A model generated the notes under the pieces. It had not been told where the DNA came from, did no database searches, and worked only from the letters and a program-made list of their open reading frames with translations. Positions 1 to 5,957 of a DNA stretch of 6,892 bases are shown here, one piece after another (position 1 is the stretch's first letter; each line of letters begins with the position of its first letter). Origin of the DNA: an uncultured Sphingomonas sp. (GTDB taxonomy: Bacteria > Pseudomonadota > Alphaproteobacteria > Sphingomonadales > Sphingomonadaceae); the NCBI GenBank assembly GCA_946886645.1, contig CAMPIY010000092.1:1-6892 (forward strand), read 5' to 3'. The translations under genes were made by a program, and so were the position numbers.

Positions 1-179
1 CCGCTCCCCTCCTCGAACCGGAAGAACTGGTCGCGGTCCTCATGAACCTCCGATCCGATGTCGCAACCCGGCGGAAGGCTCATCAATACCAGTTGCAGGT
101 GCTGGCCCGTGTAAAGCACACGTCGGAAATCACCGTTGTCCGTCGTCTGCCGCTCGATATCGTCGTGATAGCCCTTCAC
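1..179 (-). CDS. Cupin-domain protein, 5' part (runs off the left edge)
   Basis: Only the first 59 codons are present. The gene begins at GTG (179-177), which overlaps the TGA stop of the DUF3140 gene in a GTGA junction. An ideal AGGAGG lies 7 bases upstream, so this start is well supported and translation is probably coupled. The peptide opens MKGYHDDIERQTTDNGDFRR, continues through a strand ending LVLMSLPPG, and then shows VHEDRDQFF followed by FEEG. This is the first cupin motif in a variant form: one His, with Asp-Gln where the classical HxH pattern has its second His. Small one-domain cupins of this kind are about 110 to 140 residues long. Their substrate is generally unknown, and metal binding cannot be judged because the second cupin motif lies outside the window. 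The cupin assignment is good; no specific function can be given. Confidence 0.82.
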   Translation of the reverse strand, partial: MKGYHDDIERQTTDNGDFRRVLYTGQHLQLVLMSLPPGCDIGSEVHEDRDQFFRFEEGS

Positions 180-529
180 CTGCGATCCTCCTTCGTTGGG
201 TCATGCCCCCAGTTCATCAGCGAGTAGCGCCAGCGCGACGTATAGATGTTTTCGGGCCGCTGGGCACGGTGGCGCTGAACATAGCCGACGACCTTGCGCA
301 TATGGGCGTAATCGTCATCGCTTAGCTCATCCGCCTTCTTGCCAAGCAAGACAATGATACGGCGTCCGCTGGCATGGCCGATGCTCTCGCCCGATCCTTT
401 GCCGTCCGGCCCCTTCCAGCCGACCTTGCGGCTCTCATCGGTCTCCAACCACTCCGTTAAATGGGCCGCGGACATATTGACTGCGTTCCGGAATTCCCGG
501 TGCACCTTGGCTTTGTCGAACGTTGCCAT
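176..529 (-). CDS. DUF3140 family protein
   Basis: This is a 117-residue soluble, charged protein with no signal peptide or membrane segment. It matches my memory of the DUF3140 family. An N-terminal helix carries FRNAVNMSAAHLTEWLETDES, followed by a GESIGHASGRRI stretch near residues 47-58, DDYAHMRKVVGYVQRH near residues 72-87, and a C-terminal RWRYSLMNWGHDP block near residues 99-111. The function of the family is not known. The ATG (529-527) lies six bases after the stop of the 207-residue membrane-protein gene, with GAG six bases upstream as a weak ribosome site. Its own stop overlaps the cupin start by four bases, so the two are probably co-translated. I recall DUF3140 genes occurring near stress-related and DUF2945 genes in other bacteria, but no DUF2945 gene is visible here. 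Family call is confident; role unknown. Confidence 0.85.
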   Translation of the reverse strand: MATFDKAKVHREFRNAVNMSAAHLTEWLETDESRKVGWKGPDGKGSGESIGHASGRRIIVLLGKKADELSDDDYAHMRKVVGYVQRHRAQRPENIYTSRWRYSLMNWGHDPTKEDRR

Positions 530-535
530 GACGGC

Positions 536-1159
536 TCAATTTCCTTGCCGCAGCAGAAGTGGAATTTCCCCTTCATCGGCACGACGGATCAACTGCCGCT
601 GTAGTTCCTTCGCAAAGCGCATCAGGGAGAACAACCCGCCCACCACCTGGCGGGGCCAGACGGTGATCGCTCGCACCCCCTCCGTCTGGATTTCGACGCC
701 ACCTTCCGGACGGCGGCTCCGCTGCGAATAGCGATCTTCTTCGCGGAACACGGCGCCGTCATCTGGCTCGTAATCAGGGTCGCGCACAGAGACTGCCAAC
801 CAATAGGGCGGCGCGATTTCGGTCGAGCCGTCGGTGCGCCAAGGAGGAATATTGTTGCGCCGGAACATGACCACGCCAGTGATTTCAGCCCAGCCATATT
901 CCACGGGCTCACAACCATCCTCATAAACGATGCCGTTGTCCGTAATCTGCAGGATTGGCTTGGCGTTGTAATATTCTTCAATCTGGTGGCCCCATCGCGA
1001 GACCAGCCAGCACAGAAAGCATGGATTGATTCGAATGGTGACGACCGCGAGTAGCGGCAGCCACCTGCTCAGCGACAGCGCAAGTGCCAGCGCCGGGACG
1101 TATATCAGTCTCACGAGGCCCCAATCCTCGCGTACATGCAACTCGGTTACTCGCCCCAT
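536..1159 (-). CDS. Membrane-anchored hypothetical protein, possibly STM3941/PH-like
   Basis: The protein has 207 residues. Two hydrophobic stretches, about residues 16-30 and 33-54, are separated by a short turn and look like a membrane hairpin. They are followed by a soluble domain of about 150 residues. That domain reads as alternating strands: PILQITDNGIVYEDG (68-82), YGWAEITGVVMF (88-99) and YWLAVSVRDPDY, ending in a helix rich in Arg, Leu and Gln. A strand pair, a 'W-x-E-I' step and an 'RDP-x-Y' element after a short membrane anchor recall the STM3941 family of PH-like proteins, but this is from memory and tentative. The ATG at 1159 has no good ribosome site. A GTG at 1114 with GGGG upstream is an alternative, and starting there would leave residues 16-207. 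The gene lies 23 bases after lpdA on the same strand and looks somewhat less GC-rich than the PDH genes. Confidence 0.68.
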   Translation of the reverse strand: MGRVTELHVREDWGLVRLIYVPALALALSLSRWLPLLAVVTIRINPCFLCWLVSRWGHQIEEYYNAKPILQITDNGIVYEDGCEPVEYGWAEITGVVMFRRNNIPPWRTDGSTEIAPPYWLAVSVRDPDYEPDDGAVFREEDRYSQRSRRPEGGVEIQTEGVRAITVWPRQVVGGLFSLMRFAKELQRQLIRRADEGEIPLLLRQGN

Positions 1160-1182
1160 TTGCCGATGCTAGCAGTCGGTCG

Positions 1183-2595
1183 TCAGATGTGCAGCACCCT
1201 CCCATAGGCCGCCAGCACGCTTTCATGCATCATTTCGCTGAGCGTCGGGTGCGGATAGACGGTGTTGATGAAGTCGGTTTCGACCAGCTCGGCCGTCTTG
1301 CCAACGGTATAGCCCTGGATCAGCTCGGTCACTTCGGCGCCGATCATATGCGCGCCCAGCAGTTCGCCGGTTTTGGCGTCGAACACCGTCTTCACGAAGC
1401 CCTCGGCTTCGCCCAATGCGATGGCCTTGCCGTTGCCGATGAAGGGGAATTTGCCGACCTTCAGCTCATATCCGGCCTCTTTGGCCTTGGCTTCGGTCAG
1501 GCCGACGGACGCGACCTGCGGGTGGCAATAGGTGCAGCCCGGGATGTTCTTCACATCCATCGCGTGCGGATGGACATCCTTGTTGCCCAGCGCCTGTGCA
1601 ATGGCCTCGACCGCGATGATCCCCTCATGGCTCGCCTTATGCGCCAGCCAGGGCGGCGCGGTAACGTCGCCGATGGCTGAGATGCCCGGCACGTTGGTGC
1701 GGCACATGGCATCGGTATCGATATGGCCCTTGGTGGTTTTGACGCCGAGCTTCTCGATCCCGATATTTTCGGTGTTGGGTGCGATTCCGACCGCGACGAT
1801 GCAGTGGGAGAAGCGCTTCTCCTCGACCTTGCCGTCCTTGGTCTTGATCTTCGCAGCGACGCCCTTGGCGTCCGCCTTCAGGCTCTCGACGCCGGCCGAC
1901 GTGAGCAGGGTCATCCCCTGCTTGGCGAGGCTCTTGGCGAGGAAGTCGCTGACTTCAGCATCCTCGACCGGAACGACCCGGTCGAGCATCTCCACTACCG
2001 TCACCTTGCAGCCCATGTCATTGTAAAAGCTGGCGAATTCAATTCCAATCGCGCCAGAACCGATCACCAGCAGCTCAGTCGGCATTTCCGGCGGCGTCAT
2101 CGCGTGGCGGTAGGTCCATATCTTCTTCCCATCGCTCTGCGCAAACGGCAGTTCCCGCGCCCTGGCGCCGGTGGCGATGATGATATGCTTGGCGGAAAGC
2201 TCGGTTTTCGAAACCTTTGCAGTGACCGTCATTTTGCCCGGCGCGGTAATCTCGCCGACGCCCATATGCACCGTGATCTTGTTCTTCTTCATCAGGTGCG
2301 TGACGCCCTGGTTGAGCTGCTTCGCCACCGCCCGGCTGCGCGCAACGATCTTGGCCAGGTCCGGCTTCACCTCACCCGCGACCAGCCCGAAGCTGTCGGC
2401 ATGGCGCATATGGTGCAGCATCTCGCCGGACCGGAGCAGTGCCTTGGTCGGTATGCACCCCCAGTTGAGACAGATGCCACCCAGCAGCTCGCGCTCCACG
2501 ATCGCGGTCTTGAGGCCCAACTGCGCCGCCCGAATCGCGGCAACATAGCCGCCGGGCCCGGAACCGAGGACGATGAGATCGTAGCTTTCAGCCAT
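1183..2595 (-). CDS. lpdA: Dihydrolipoyl dehydrogenase (E3)
   Basis: E3 is the flavoprotein that reoxidises dihydrolipoyl groups on E2 and passes electrons through FAD to NAD+. The 470-residue length is typical. An N-terminal FAD-binding GSGPGG lies at residues 11-16. The redox-active disulfide is C42/C47 within GGICLNWGCIPTKALL. A second dinucleotide-binding motif, VIGSGAIGIEFASF, precedes the NAD domain, and AIGDVTAPPWLAHKASHEG is the second FAD-contact region. The C-terminal interface carries HPTLSE, with catalytic pair H449/E454. All catalytic residues are therefore present, and there is no fused lipoyl domain. I chose ATG 2595: it starts the family-typical MAESYDLIVLG and has AGAGGA just upstream, whereas the longer frame to 2616 adds unrelated residues. 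The start overlaps the thioesterase stop by eight bases. With E2 upstream, it most likely serves PDH and may also serve other 2-oxoacid dehydrogenases. Confidence 0.97.
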   Translation of the reverse strand: MAESYDLIVLGSGPGGYVAAIRAAQLGLKTAIVERELLGGICLNWGCIPTKALLRSGEMLHHMRHADSFGLVAGEVKPDLAKIVARSRAVAKQLNQGVTHLMKKNKITVHMGVGEITAPGKMTVTAKVSKTELSAKHIIIATGARARELPFAQSDGKKIWTYRHAMTPPEMPTELLVIGSGAIGIEFASFYNDMGCKVTVVEMLDRVVPVEDAEVSDFLAKSLAKQGMTLLTSAGVESLKADAKGVAAKIKTKDGKVEEKRFSHCIVAVGIAPNTENIGIEKLGVKTTKGHIDTDAMCRTNVPGISAIGDVTAPPWLAHKASHEGIIAVEAIAQALGNKDVHPHAMDVKNIPGCTYCHPQVASVGLTEAKAKEAGYELKVGKFPFIGNGKAIALGEAEGFVKTVFDAKTGELLGAHMIGAEVTELIQGYTVGKTAELVETDFINTVYPHPTLSEMMHESVLAAYGRVLHI

Positions 2596-2974
2596 TGTTT
2601 TCCTCTTTGGCCGCAATCTCCCGCGGCTGATTGTTCGGGTCGAGCGCGACGAAGGTGAATTCGCCCTCCGCGACCGTCTTTTCGTCCGTGCCGTCGCGGA
2701 CGCGCGCGATGGCTTCGGCCTTCAATTTGAGGGACGTCCTGCCCTGCTTCAACAGGTCGACATAGACGCTGAGTTCATCGCCCACCGCCATCGCGCCGGG
2801 GAACTTCAGCGCATCCGCCGCGACCAGGATCGCCTTCCCGCCCGAATGGCGCGCGGCGAAGGAGCCGCAGGCCAGCCCCATCTGGCCCATCAGCCACCCC
2901 CCGAACACCCCGCCATATGGGTTGGTGTCGGATGGCATGGCGGTGACGCGAATAAGGGGGGTGCTGTCAGCCAA
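2588..2974 (-). CDS. YciA-like hotdog acyl-CoA thioesterase, catalytic Asp replaced
   Basis: This is a 128-residue single hotdog-fold protein aligning by eye with YciA acyl-CoA thioesterases: RVTAMPSDTNPYGGVFGGWL (residues 9-28), a central helix, VAADALKFPGAMAVGDELSVY (about 52-72) and a C-terminal FTFVALDPNNQPR. Family members hydrolyse acyl-CoA to free acid and CoA, often as hexamers. In E. coli and H. influenzae YciA the helix reads GGWLMSQMD, and that Asp is regarded as catalytic. Here it is GGWLMGQMG, with Gly at residue 33, so activity or chemistry may differ. The start appears to be TTG (2974-2972), 9 bases after the stop of the small membrane-protein gene and without a clear ribosome site. 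The ATG at codon 13 would remove the first strand. The 3' end overlaps lpdA by eight bases, so expression is tied to PDH. Substrate unknown. Confidence 0.88.
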   Translation of the reverse strand: MADSTPLIRVTAMPSDTNPYGGVFGGWLMGQMGLACGSFAARHSGGKAILVAADALKFPGAMAVGDELSVYVDLLKQGRTSLKLKAEAIARVRDGTDEKTVAEGEFTFVALDPNNQPREIAAKEENNG

Positions 2975-2983
2975 TTCGAAAAC

Positions 2984-3196
2984 TCAGCGGCTGTGCCAGT
3001 TGAAGAAGAGCCGCAAGGCGAGCGCCGATCCCAGGAAAATCGGGATCGAGAAGAGAAAGCCGGGCGAGCCGTCAATCGGACGAACGGTTCCCCACTTGGT
3101 CCAGCTTGTCATCCAGAAACCTGCCTGACCGCCAAGCGTCATGGGCAACACGAAGGCCAGGATTGCCCCAAGAAGCAATGCCGGCAGCCACTTCAT
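2984..3196 (-). CDS. Small two-helix membrane protein in the pdhC-lpdA run
   Basis: I do not recognise this 70-residue protein. Hydrophobic segments span about residues 3-21 (LPALLLGAILAFVLP) and 46-65 (GFLFSIPIFLGSALALRLFF). They are joined by a Trp- and Gly-containing loop (residues 22-45, including W28, W32 and W35). K2 at the N-terminus and R62, H68 and R70 near the C-terminus suggest both ends are cytoplasmic with the loop outside. ATG 3196 follows the pdhC stop by one base (TGAGATG), so translation is probably coupled to E2, and the stop is nine bases before the thioesterase start. The position, close packing and clean hydrophobic pattern support a real gene. A role in tethering or in acyl/CoA-related membrane work would be speculation. 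Confidence 0.72.
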   Translation of the reverse strand: MKWLPALLLGAILAFVLPMTLGGQAGFWMTSWTKWGTVRPIDGSPGFLFSIPIFLGSALALRLFFNWHSR

Positions 3197-3197
3197 C

Positions 3198-4496
3198 TCA
3201 GGCCACCAGCCCCAATGGGCTTTCGCATAGTTCCTTGAACGCCTTCATCAGCCGCGCTCCGTCGGCGCCGTCGATGGCCCGGTGGTCGAAGCTGCCGGTG
3301 GCGCTCATGATGGTCGCGATCTGTAAGGAGTCGTCGATGACATAGGGCCGCTTCTCGCCCGCGCCGATGGCCATGATCATCGCTTGCGGCGGATTGATGA
3401 CCGCCTCGAAATGCTTGATGCCGAACATGCCCATGTTGCTCAAGGACGCGGTGCCGCCCTGATACTCGTTCGGCTGCAGCTTGCCTTCCTTGGCGCGTCC
3501 GGCGAGGTCGGTCATTTCCTTGCTGATCGCCGAGATCGCCTTGCCATCGGCGCCGACGATGATCGGCGTGATCAGGCCGTTGGGGATCGACACTGCCACC
3601 GAAATGTCGGCGCGGGTGTACTTGATCAGCTGGTCGCCGGCGAAGCTGACATTGCATTCCGGCACCTCGACCAGGGCGAGCGCCAGCGCCTTGATCAGCA
3701 TGTCGTTGACGCTCAGCTTCACGCCGCGCTTTTCGAGCCCGGCATTGAGCTCGCCGCGCAGCTTCAGGAGCGCGTCGAGACGGATGTCGACCGTCAGATA
3801 GATGTGCGGGATCTGCTGCTTCGATTCCGTCAGTCGGCGCGCAATCGTCTTGCGCATGTTACTGAGCTTGACCGCTTCGTGCGGAACGCCGTCCGTAAAG
3901 GCCAGCTCGGCCTCGACCGGCTGAAGTCCCGCAGGAACAGGCGCCGCAGCGGGAGCCGCCATCGCCCCACCCGCGGCCTTGCCGAGGTCGGCCCGAACGA
4001 TCCGCCCGCCGGGACCCGAGCCGGTGAGCGTCGAAAGGTCGATGCCCTGCGCTTCGGCCAAGCGACGAGCCAGTGGCGAAGCCTTGATACGATCGCCGGT
4101 GTCCGCCTTCGGTGCCGGAGCGGCCGGCTTGGGAGTTGCGGCCGGGGTTTCGCCGCCGCCCTTCGCCGGTGGGGCCGCTTCGACCTTCGGCTCTTCCTTC
4201 TTGGGCCCCTCGGCTTTCGGAGCGGGCTTGGCAGCCGGGGCTTCGACGCTTTCGCCCTCACCGGCCAGGATCGCGATCGGCGTCCCGACCTTCACTCCGT
4301 CCGAGCCTTCGGGAATCAGGATCTTAGCGACGGTGCCCTCGTCGACCGCCTCGAACTCCATCGTCGCCTTGTCGGTCTCGATTTCCGCCAGGATGTCGCC
4401 CGACGCGACCGTATCGCCCTCTTTCACCAGCCATTTGGCAAGCGTCCCCTCCTCCATCGTCGGCGACAAAGCAGGCATCTTGAGTTCGATCGACAT
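3198..4496 (-). CDS. pdhC: Pyruvate dehydrogenase E2, dihydrolipoamide acetyltransferase
   Basis: E2 is the core of the pyruvate dehydrogenase complex and transfers acetyl groups from lipoyl-lysine to CoA. The protein has 432 residues. One N-terminal lipoyl domain (about 1-80) carries [13 protein letters not shown] with lipoylated K43. An Ala/Pro/Lys-rich flexible linker runs from about 85 to 135. A peripheral-subunit-binding domain follows ([20 protein letters not shown] and [12 protein letters not shown]). The C-terminal catalytic domain includes [20 protein letters not shown] and ends with the active-site DHRAIDG (404-410, catalytic H405). The [11 protein letters not shown] opening and single lipoyl domain fit pyruvate rather than 2-oxoglutarate E2. 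I chose ATG 4496, with GAGAG upstream, because the frame extending to 4805 adds an Arg/Pro-rich stretch antisense to the usp gene. No E1 genes lie next to it in this window. Confidence 0.96.
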   Translation of the reverse strand: MSIELKMPALSPTMEEGTLAKWLVKEGDTVASGDILAEIETDKATMEFEAVDEGTVAKILIPEGSDGVKVGTPIAILAGEGESVEAPAAKPAPKAEGPKKEEPKVEAAPPAKGGGETPAATPKPAAPAPKADTGDRIKASPLARRLAEAQGIDLSTLTGSGPGGRIVRADLGKAAGGAMAAPAAAPVPAGLQPVEAELAFTDGVPHEAVKLSNMRKTIARRLTESKQQIPHIYLTVDIRLDALLKLRGELNAGLEKRGVKLSVNDMLIKALALALVEVPECNVSFAGDQLIKYTRADISVAVSIPNGLITPIIVGADGKAISAISKEMTDLAGRAKEGKLQPNEYQGGTASLSNMGMFGIKHFEAVINPPQAMIMAIGAGEKRPYVIDDSLQIATIMSATGSFDHRAIDGADGARLMKAFKELCESPLGLVA

Positions 4497-4540
4497 AGCA
4501 CTCTCGGGCAAACTGGGACTCGCTGGGCACAAAGGCCAAA

Positions 4541-4560
4541 GCGGTTGACGGGTCAAGGGG
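4541..4560. promoter_or_regulatory. Candidate divergent promoter/operator between pdhC and usp
   Basis: The 116-base gap (4497-4612) separates divergent genes. It contains TTGAC (4545-4549), GG, GTCAA (4552-4556), a perfect inverted repeat with 5-base arms. Each arm reads as a sigma70-type -35 core, one facing usp and one facing pdhC. Matching -10 boxes at 17 bases are poor on both sides (GCGCGA toward usp, TTTGTG toward pdhC). A regulator site, or promoters with weak -10 elements, are both possible. This is pattern-based inference only. Confidence 0.3.
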
Positions 4561-4612
4561 CTTGCCAGCGCGAAGGAGTTGCCGCAGCCTCCGCATCCAA
4601 AGGGGAACAGGG

Positions 4613-5071
4613 ATGGCCCGGACCTATCTGGTCGTGATCGACGACAGCCCGGAAGCGCGGGTCGCGCTGCGCTTCGCCGCCCGCCGCGCGGCCAAGACCG
4701 ATGGCGCGGTCGAGGTGCTGGCCGTCGTCGAGCCGCAGGATTTCGTGCAGTGGGGCGGTGTCCAGGCGGCGATCGAGGAAGAGCAGCGCCTGCGCATCGA
4801 GGCAAGCGTCGCCGCGTCGGTCGGCGAAATCATGGATGCGGCGGGGATTACGCCGGAGATTGTGGTTCGGCAGGGCGACCGCGTCACGGTCGTGCGCGCC
4901 TATATCGGAACGCGCGACGATATCGCCGCGCTGGTGCTGGGCGCGGCCCCCTCGGGCAAGCCGGGGCCGCTGGTGGCCGACTTCACGGGCAATGACGCAG
5001 GGAAACTGCCCTGCCCGGTGATGATTATCCCGGGTTCACTGACGGACGAGCAACTCGAAGCGCTGAGTTAG
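4613..5071 (+). CDS. Universal stress protein (UspA family)
   Basis: This is a 152-residue single Usp domain. It opens with strand and Asp motif [20 protein letters not shown] (residues 4-23, D10/D11), typical of the Usp nucleotide fold. A helical middle and PEIVVRQGD follow, then [11 protein letters not shown] and the closing strand [13 protein letters not shown]-binding Usp proteins usually show G-2x-G-9x-G-S/T. Here the loop reads G115-KP-G118, seven residues, then G126-N127, two residues shorter than the classical spacing, so nucleotide binding is uncertain. I chose ATG 4613 because AGGGGA sits about seven bases upstream and the family homology begins there; the frame open from 4562 adds Arg-rich residues. 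The gene is divergent from pdhC and convergent with the fRMsr gene. Usp proteins act in stress survival, with no defined reaction here. Confidence 0.88.
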   Translation: MARTYLVVIDDSPEARVALRFAARRAAKTDGAVEVLAVVEPQDFVQWGGVQAAIEEEQRLRIEASVAASVGEIMDAAGITPEIVVRQGDRVTVVRAYIGTRDDIAALVLGAAPSGKPGPLVADFTGNDAGKLPCPVMIIPGSLTDEQLEALS

Positions 5072-5547
5072 ATCGCTCGCGCCATTATTTCCGCGATCCG
5101 GACGCAGCCGGCCTCATCTTCCTTGTCGAAGCGCGCATGCATCGGGCTGTCGATATCCAGCACCGCCAGCAGTTCACCGTCGCGGATGATGGGGACAACG
5201 ATTTCGCTGTTCGACGCGCTGTCGCAGGCGATGTGGCTGGGGAAGGCGTGAACATCTTCCACCAATTGAACCTGTCTCGTCTCGGCCGCCACGCCGCAAA
5301 CGCCGGTACCGAAGGGAATGCGGATGCAGGCCGGACGGCCCTGGAATGGCCCGAGCACAAGCTCTCCACCGACATTGCGATAAAAGCCGGCCCAATTGAT
5401 GTCGGGCAGGCTTTCCCAGATCAGAGCCGCCGCATTGGCCATATTGGCGATGCCGTCGGGCTCGCCGTCGACCAGCCCCTGAAGAGCCGAGGCCAGATCG
5501 CCGTAAAGCGTCGCCTTGTCCGCAGCCTCGATCTTGAAATCGTACAT
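5068..5547 (-). CDS. msrC: Free methionine-(R)-sulfoxide reductase (GAF domain)
   Basis: This enzyme reduces free methionine-(R)-sulfoxide, using active-site thiols recycled by thioredoxin. The 159-residue protein is a single GAF domain of the usual length. The motif INWAGFYR (50-57) and the block GRPACIRIPFGTGVCGVAAE (70-89) are diagnostic. The three conserved cysteines are C74, C84 and C108 (in HIACDSASNSEIVVP). Their spacings of 10 and 24 match C84, C94 and C118 of the E. coli enzyme, so it should be active. The acidic DIDSP loop near the C-terminus is also present. ATG 5547 overlaps the arfB stop by one base (TGATG), implying coupled translation. The stop shares bases with the convergent usp stop. 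Confidence 0.94.
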   Translation of the reverse strand: MYDFKIEAADKATLYGDLASALQGLVDGEPDGIANMANAAALIWESLPDINWAGFYRNVGGELVLGPFQGRPACIRIPFGTGVCGVAAETRQVQLVEDVHAFPSHIACDSASNSEIVVPIIRDGELLAVLDIDSPMHARFDKEDEAGCVRIAEIMARAI

Positions 5548-5957
5548 CAGTCCCAGCTCACTTTCCCGCGGCCCGCCTTGATCGCGCTGCGGCCCTTCTT
5601 CTGATCGACGCGTCTGGCCTTGGCGGCCTTCGACGGCTTGGTCGGGCGGCGCTTGGCCTGCACCAGATGGGCCTCGGCAATCATTTCGGCAAGGCGCGCC
5701 CGCGCATCCTCGCGGTTCGCCTCCTGCGTGCGATAGCGCCGGGCAGTGATGATCAGCTCGCCACCGCTGGTCATCTTGCTTCCGGCGATCGTCTTCAGCC
5801 GCTCATAGGCATAGGGCGACAAGCCCAGCTTGAACACGTCGACGCGAAGCTGGCAGGCGGTCGCGACCTTATTGACGTTCTGCCCGCCGGGTCCGGTCGC
5901 GGCGAGGAAACGCTCGCTCAAAGCCTCCTCGGGAATAACGACGTCCTCGGGTTTCAC
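5547..5957 (-). CDS. arfB: Alternative ribosome-rescue peptidyl-tRNA hydrolase ArfB
   Basis: ArfB enters the empty mRNA channel of ribosomes stalled without a stop codon and hydrolyses peptidyl-tRNA. The protein has about 136 residues. VVIPEEAL leads to the catalytic GPGGQNVNK loop, with GGQ at residues 24-26, close to 26-28 in E. coli. LRVDV, RYRTQEANREDA and a Lys/Arg-rich C-terminal tail (RRPTKPSKAAKARR to KAGRGKVSWD) follow, the tail being the part that fills the mRNA channel. The short length separates it from RF1/RF2. Two starts are possible. I prefer GTG 5957, which forms a GTGA overlap with the rluA-family stop. GTG 5972 would add five residues (MAGFP) and overlap that gene by 19 bases. 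Neither has a strong ribosome site. The downstream sulfoxide reductase is coupled by TGATG. Confidence 0.92.
   Translation of the reverse strand: MKPEDVVIPEEALSERFLAATGPGGQNVNKVATACQLRVDVFKLGLSPYAYERLKTIAGSKMTSGGELIITARRYRTQEANREDARARLAEMIAEAHLVQAKRRPTKPSKAAKARRVDQKKGRSAIKAGRGKVSWD

Noticed and set aside
1160..1182. Possible terminator between lpdA and the 207-residue protein gene
   Set aside because: The gap is only 23 bases, and no stem with a T tract is visible on the minus strand.
1183..2595. Trp in the lpdA disulfide motif (CLNWGC instead of CLNVGC)
   Set aside because: As far as I recall this variant is common in PDH-linked E3 proteins of alphaproteobacteria, so it is not unusual.
1723..2658. 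311-codon open frame on the plus strand opposite lpdA
   Set aside because: It mirrors the lpdA coding frame, is rich in Arg, Asp and His, and has no known motif; the E3 gene explains the region fully.
3830..4261. Arg/Pro-rich 143-codon frame on the minus strand within pdhC
   Set aside because: It is the out-of-frame reading of the Ala/Pro linker and binding domain of E2, with no sign of independent coding.
3384..4637. 417-codon open frame on the plus strand opposite pdhC
   Set aside because: It is antisense to a clear E2 gene, is Arg-rich and low in complexity, shows no recognisable domain, and follows the usual shadow pattern of high-GC genes.
4497..4805. In-frame 103-codon upstream extension of pdhC
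   Set aside because: The added residues are Arg/Pro-rich, antisense to usp and unlike any E2 N-terminus. The lipoyl domain begins at the ATG at 4496, which has a ribosome site.
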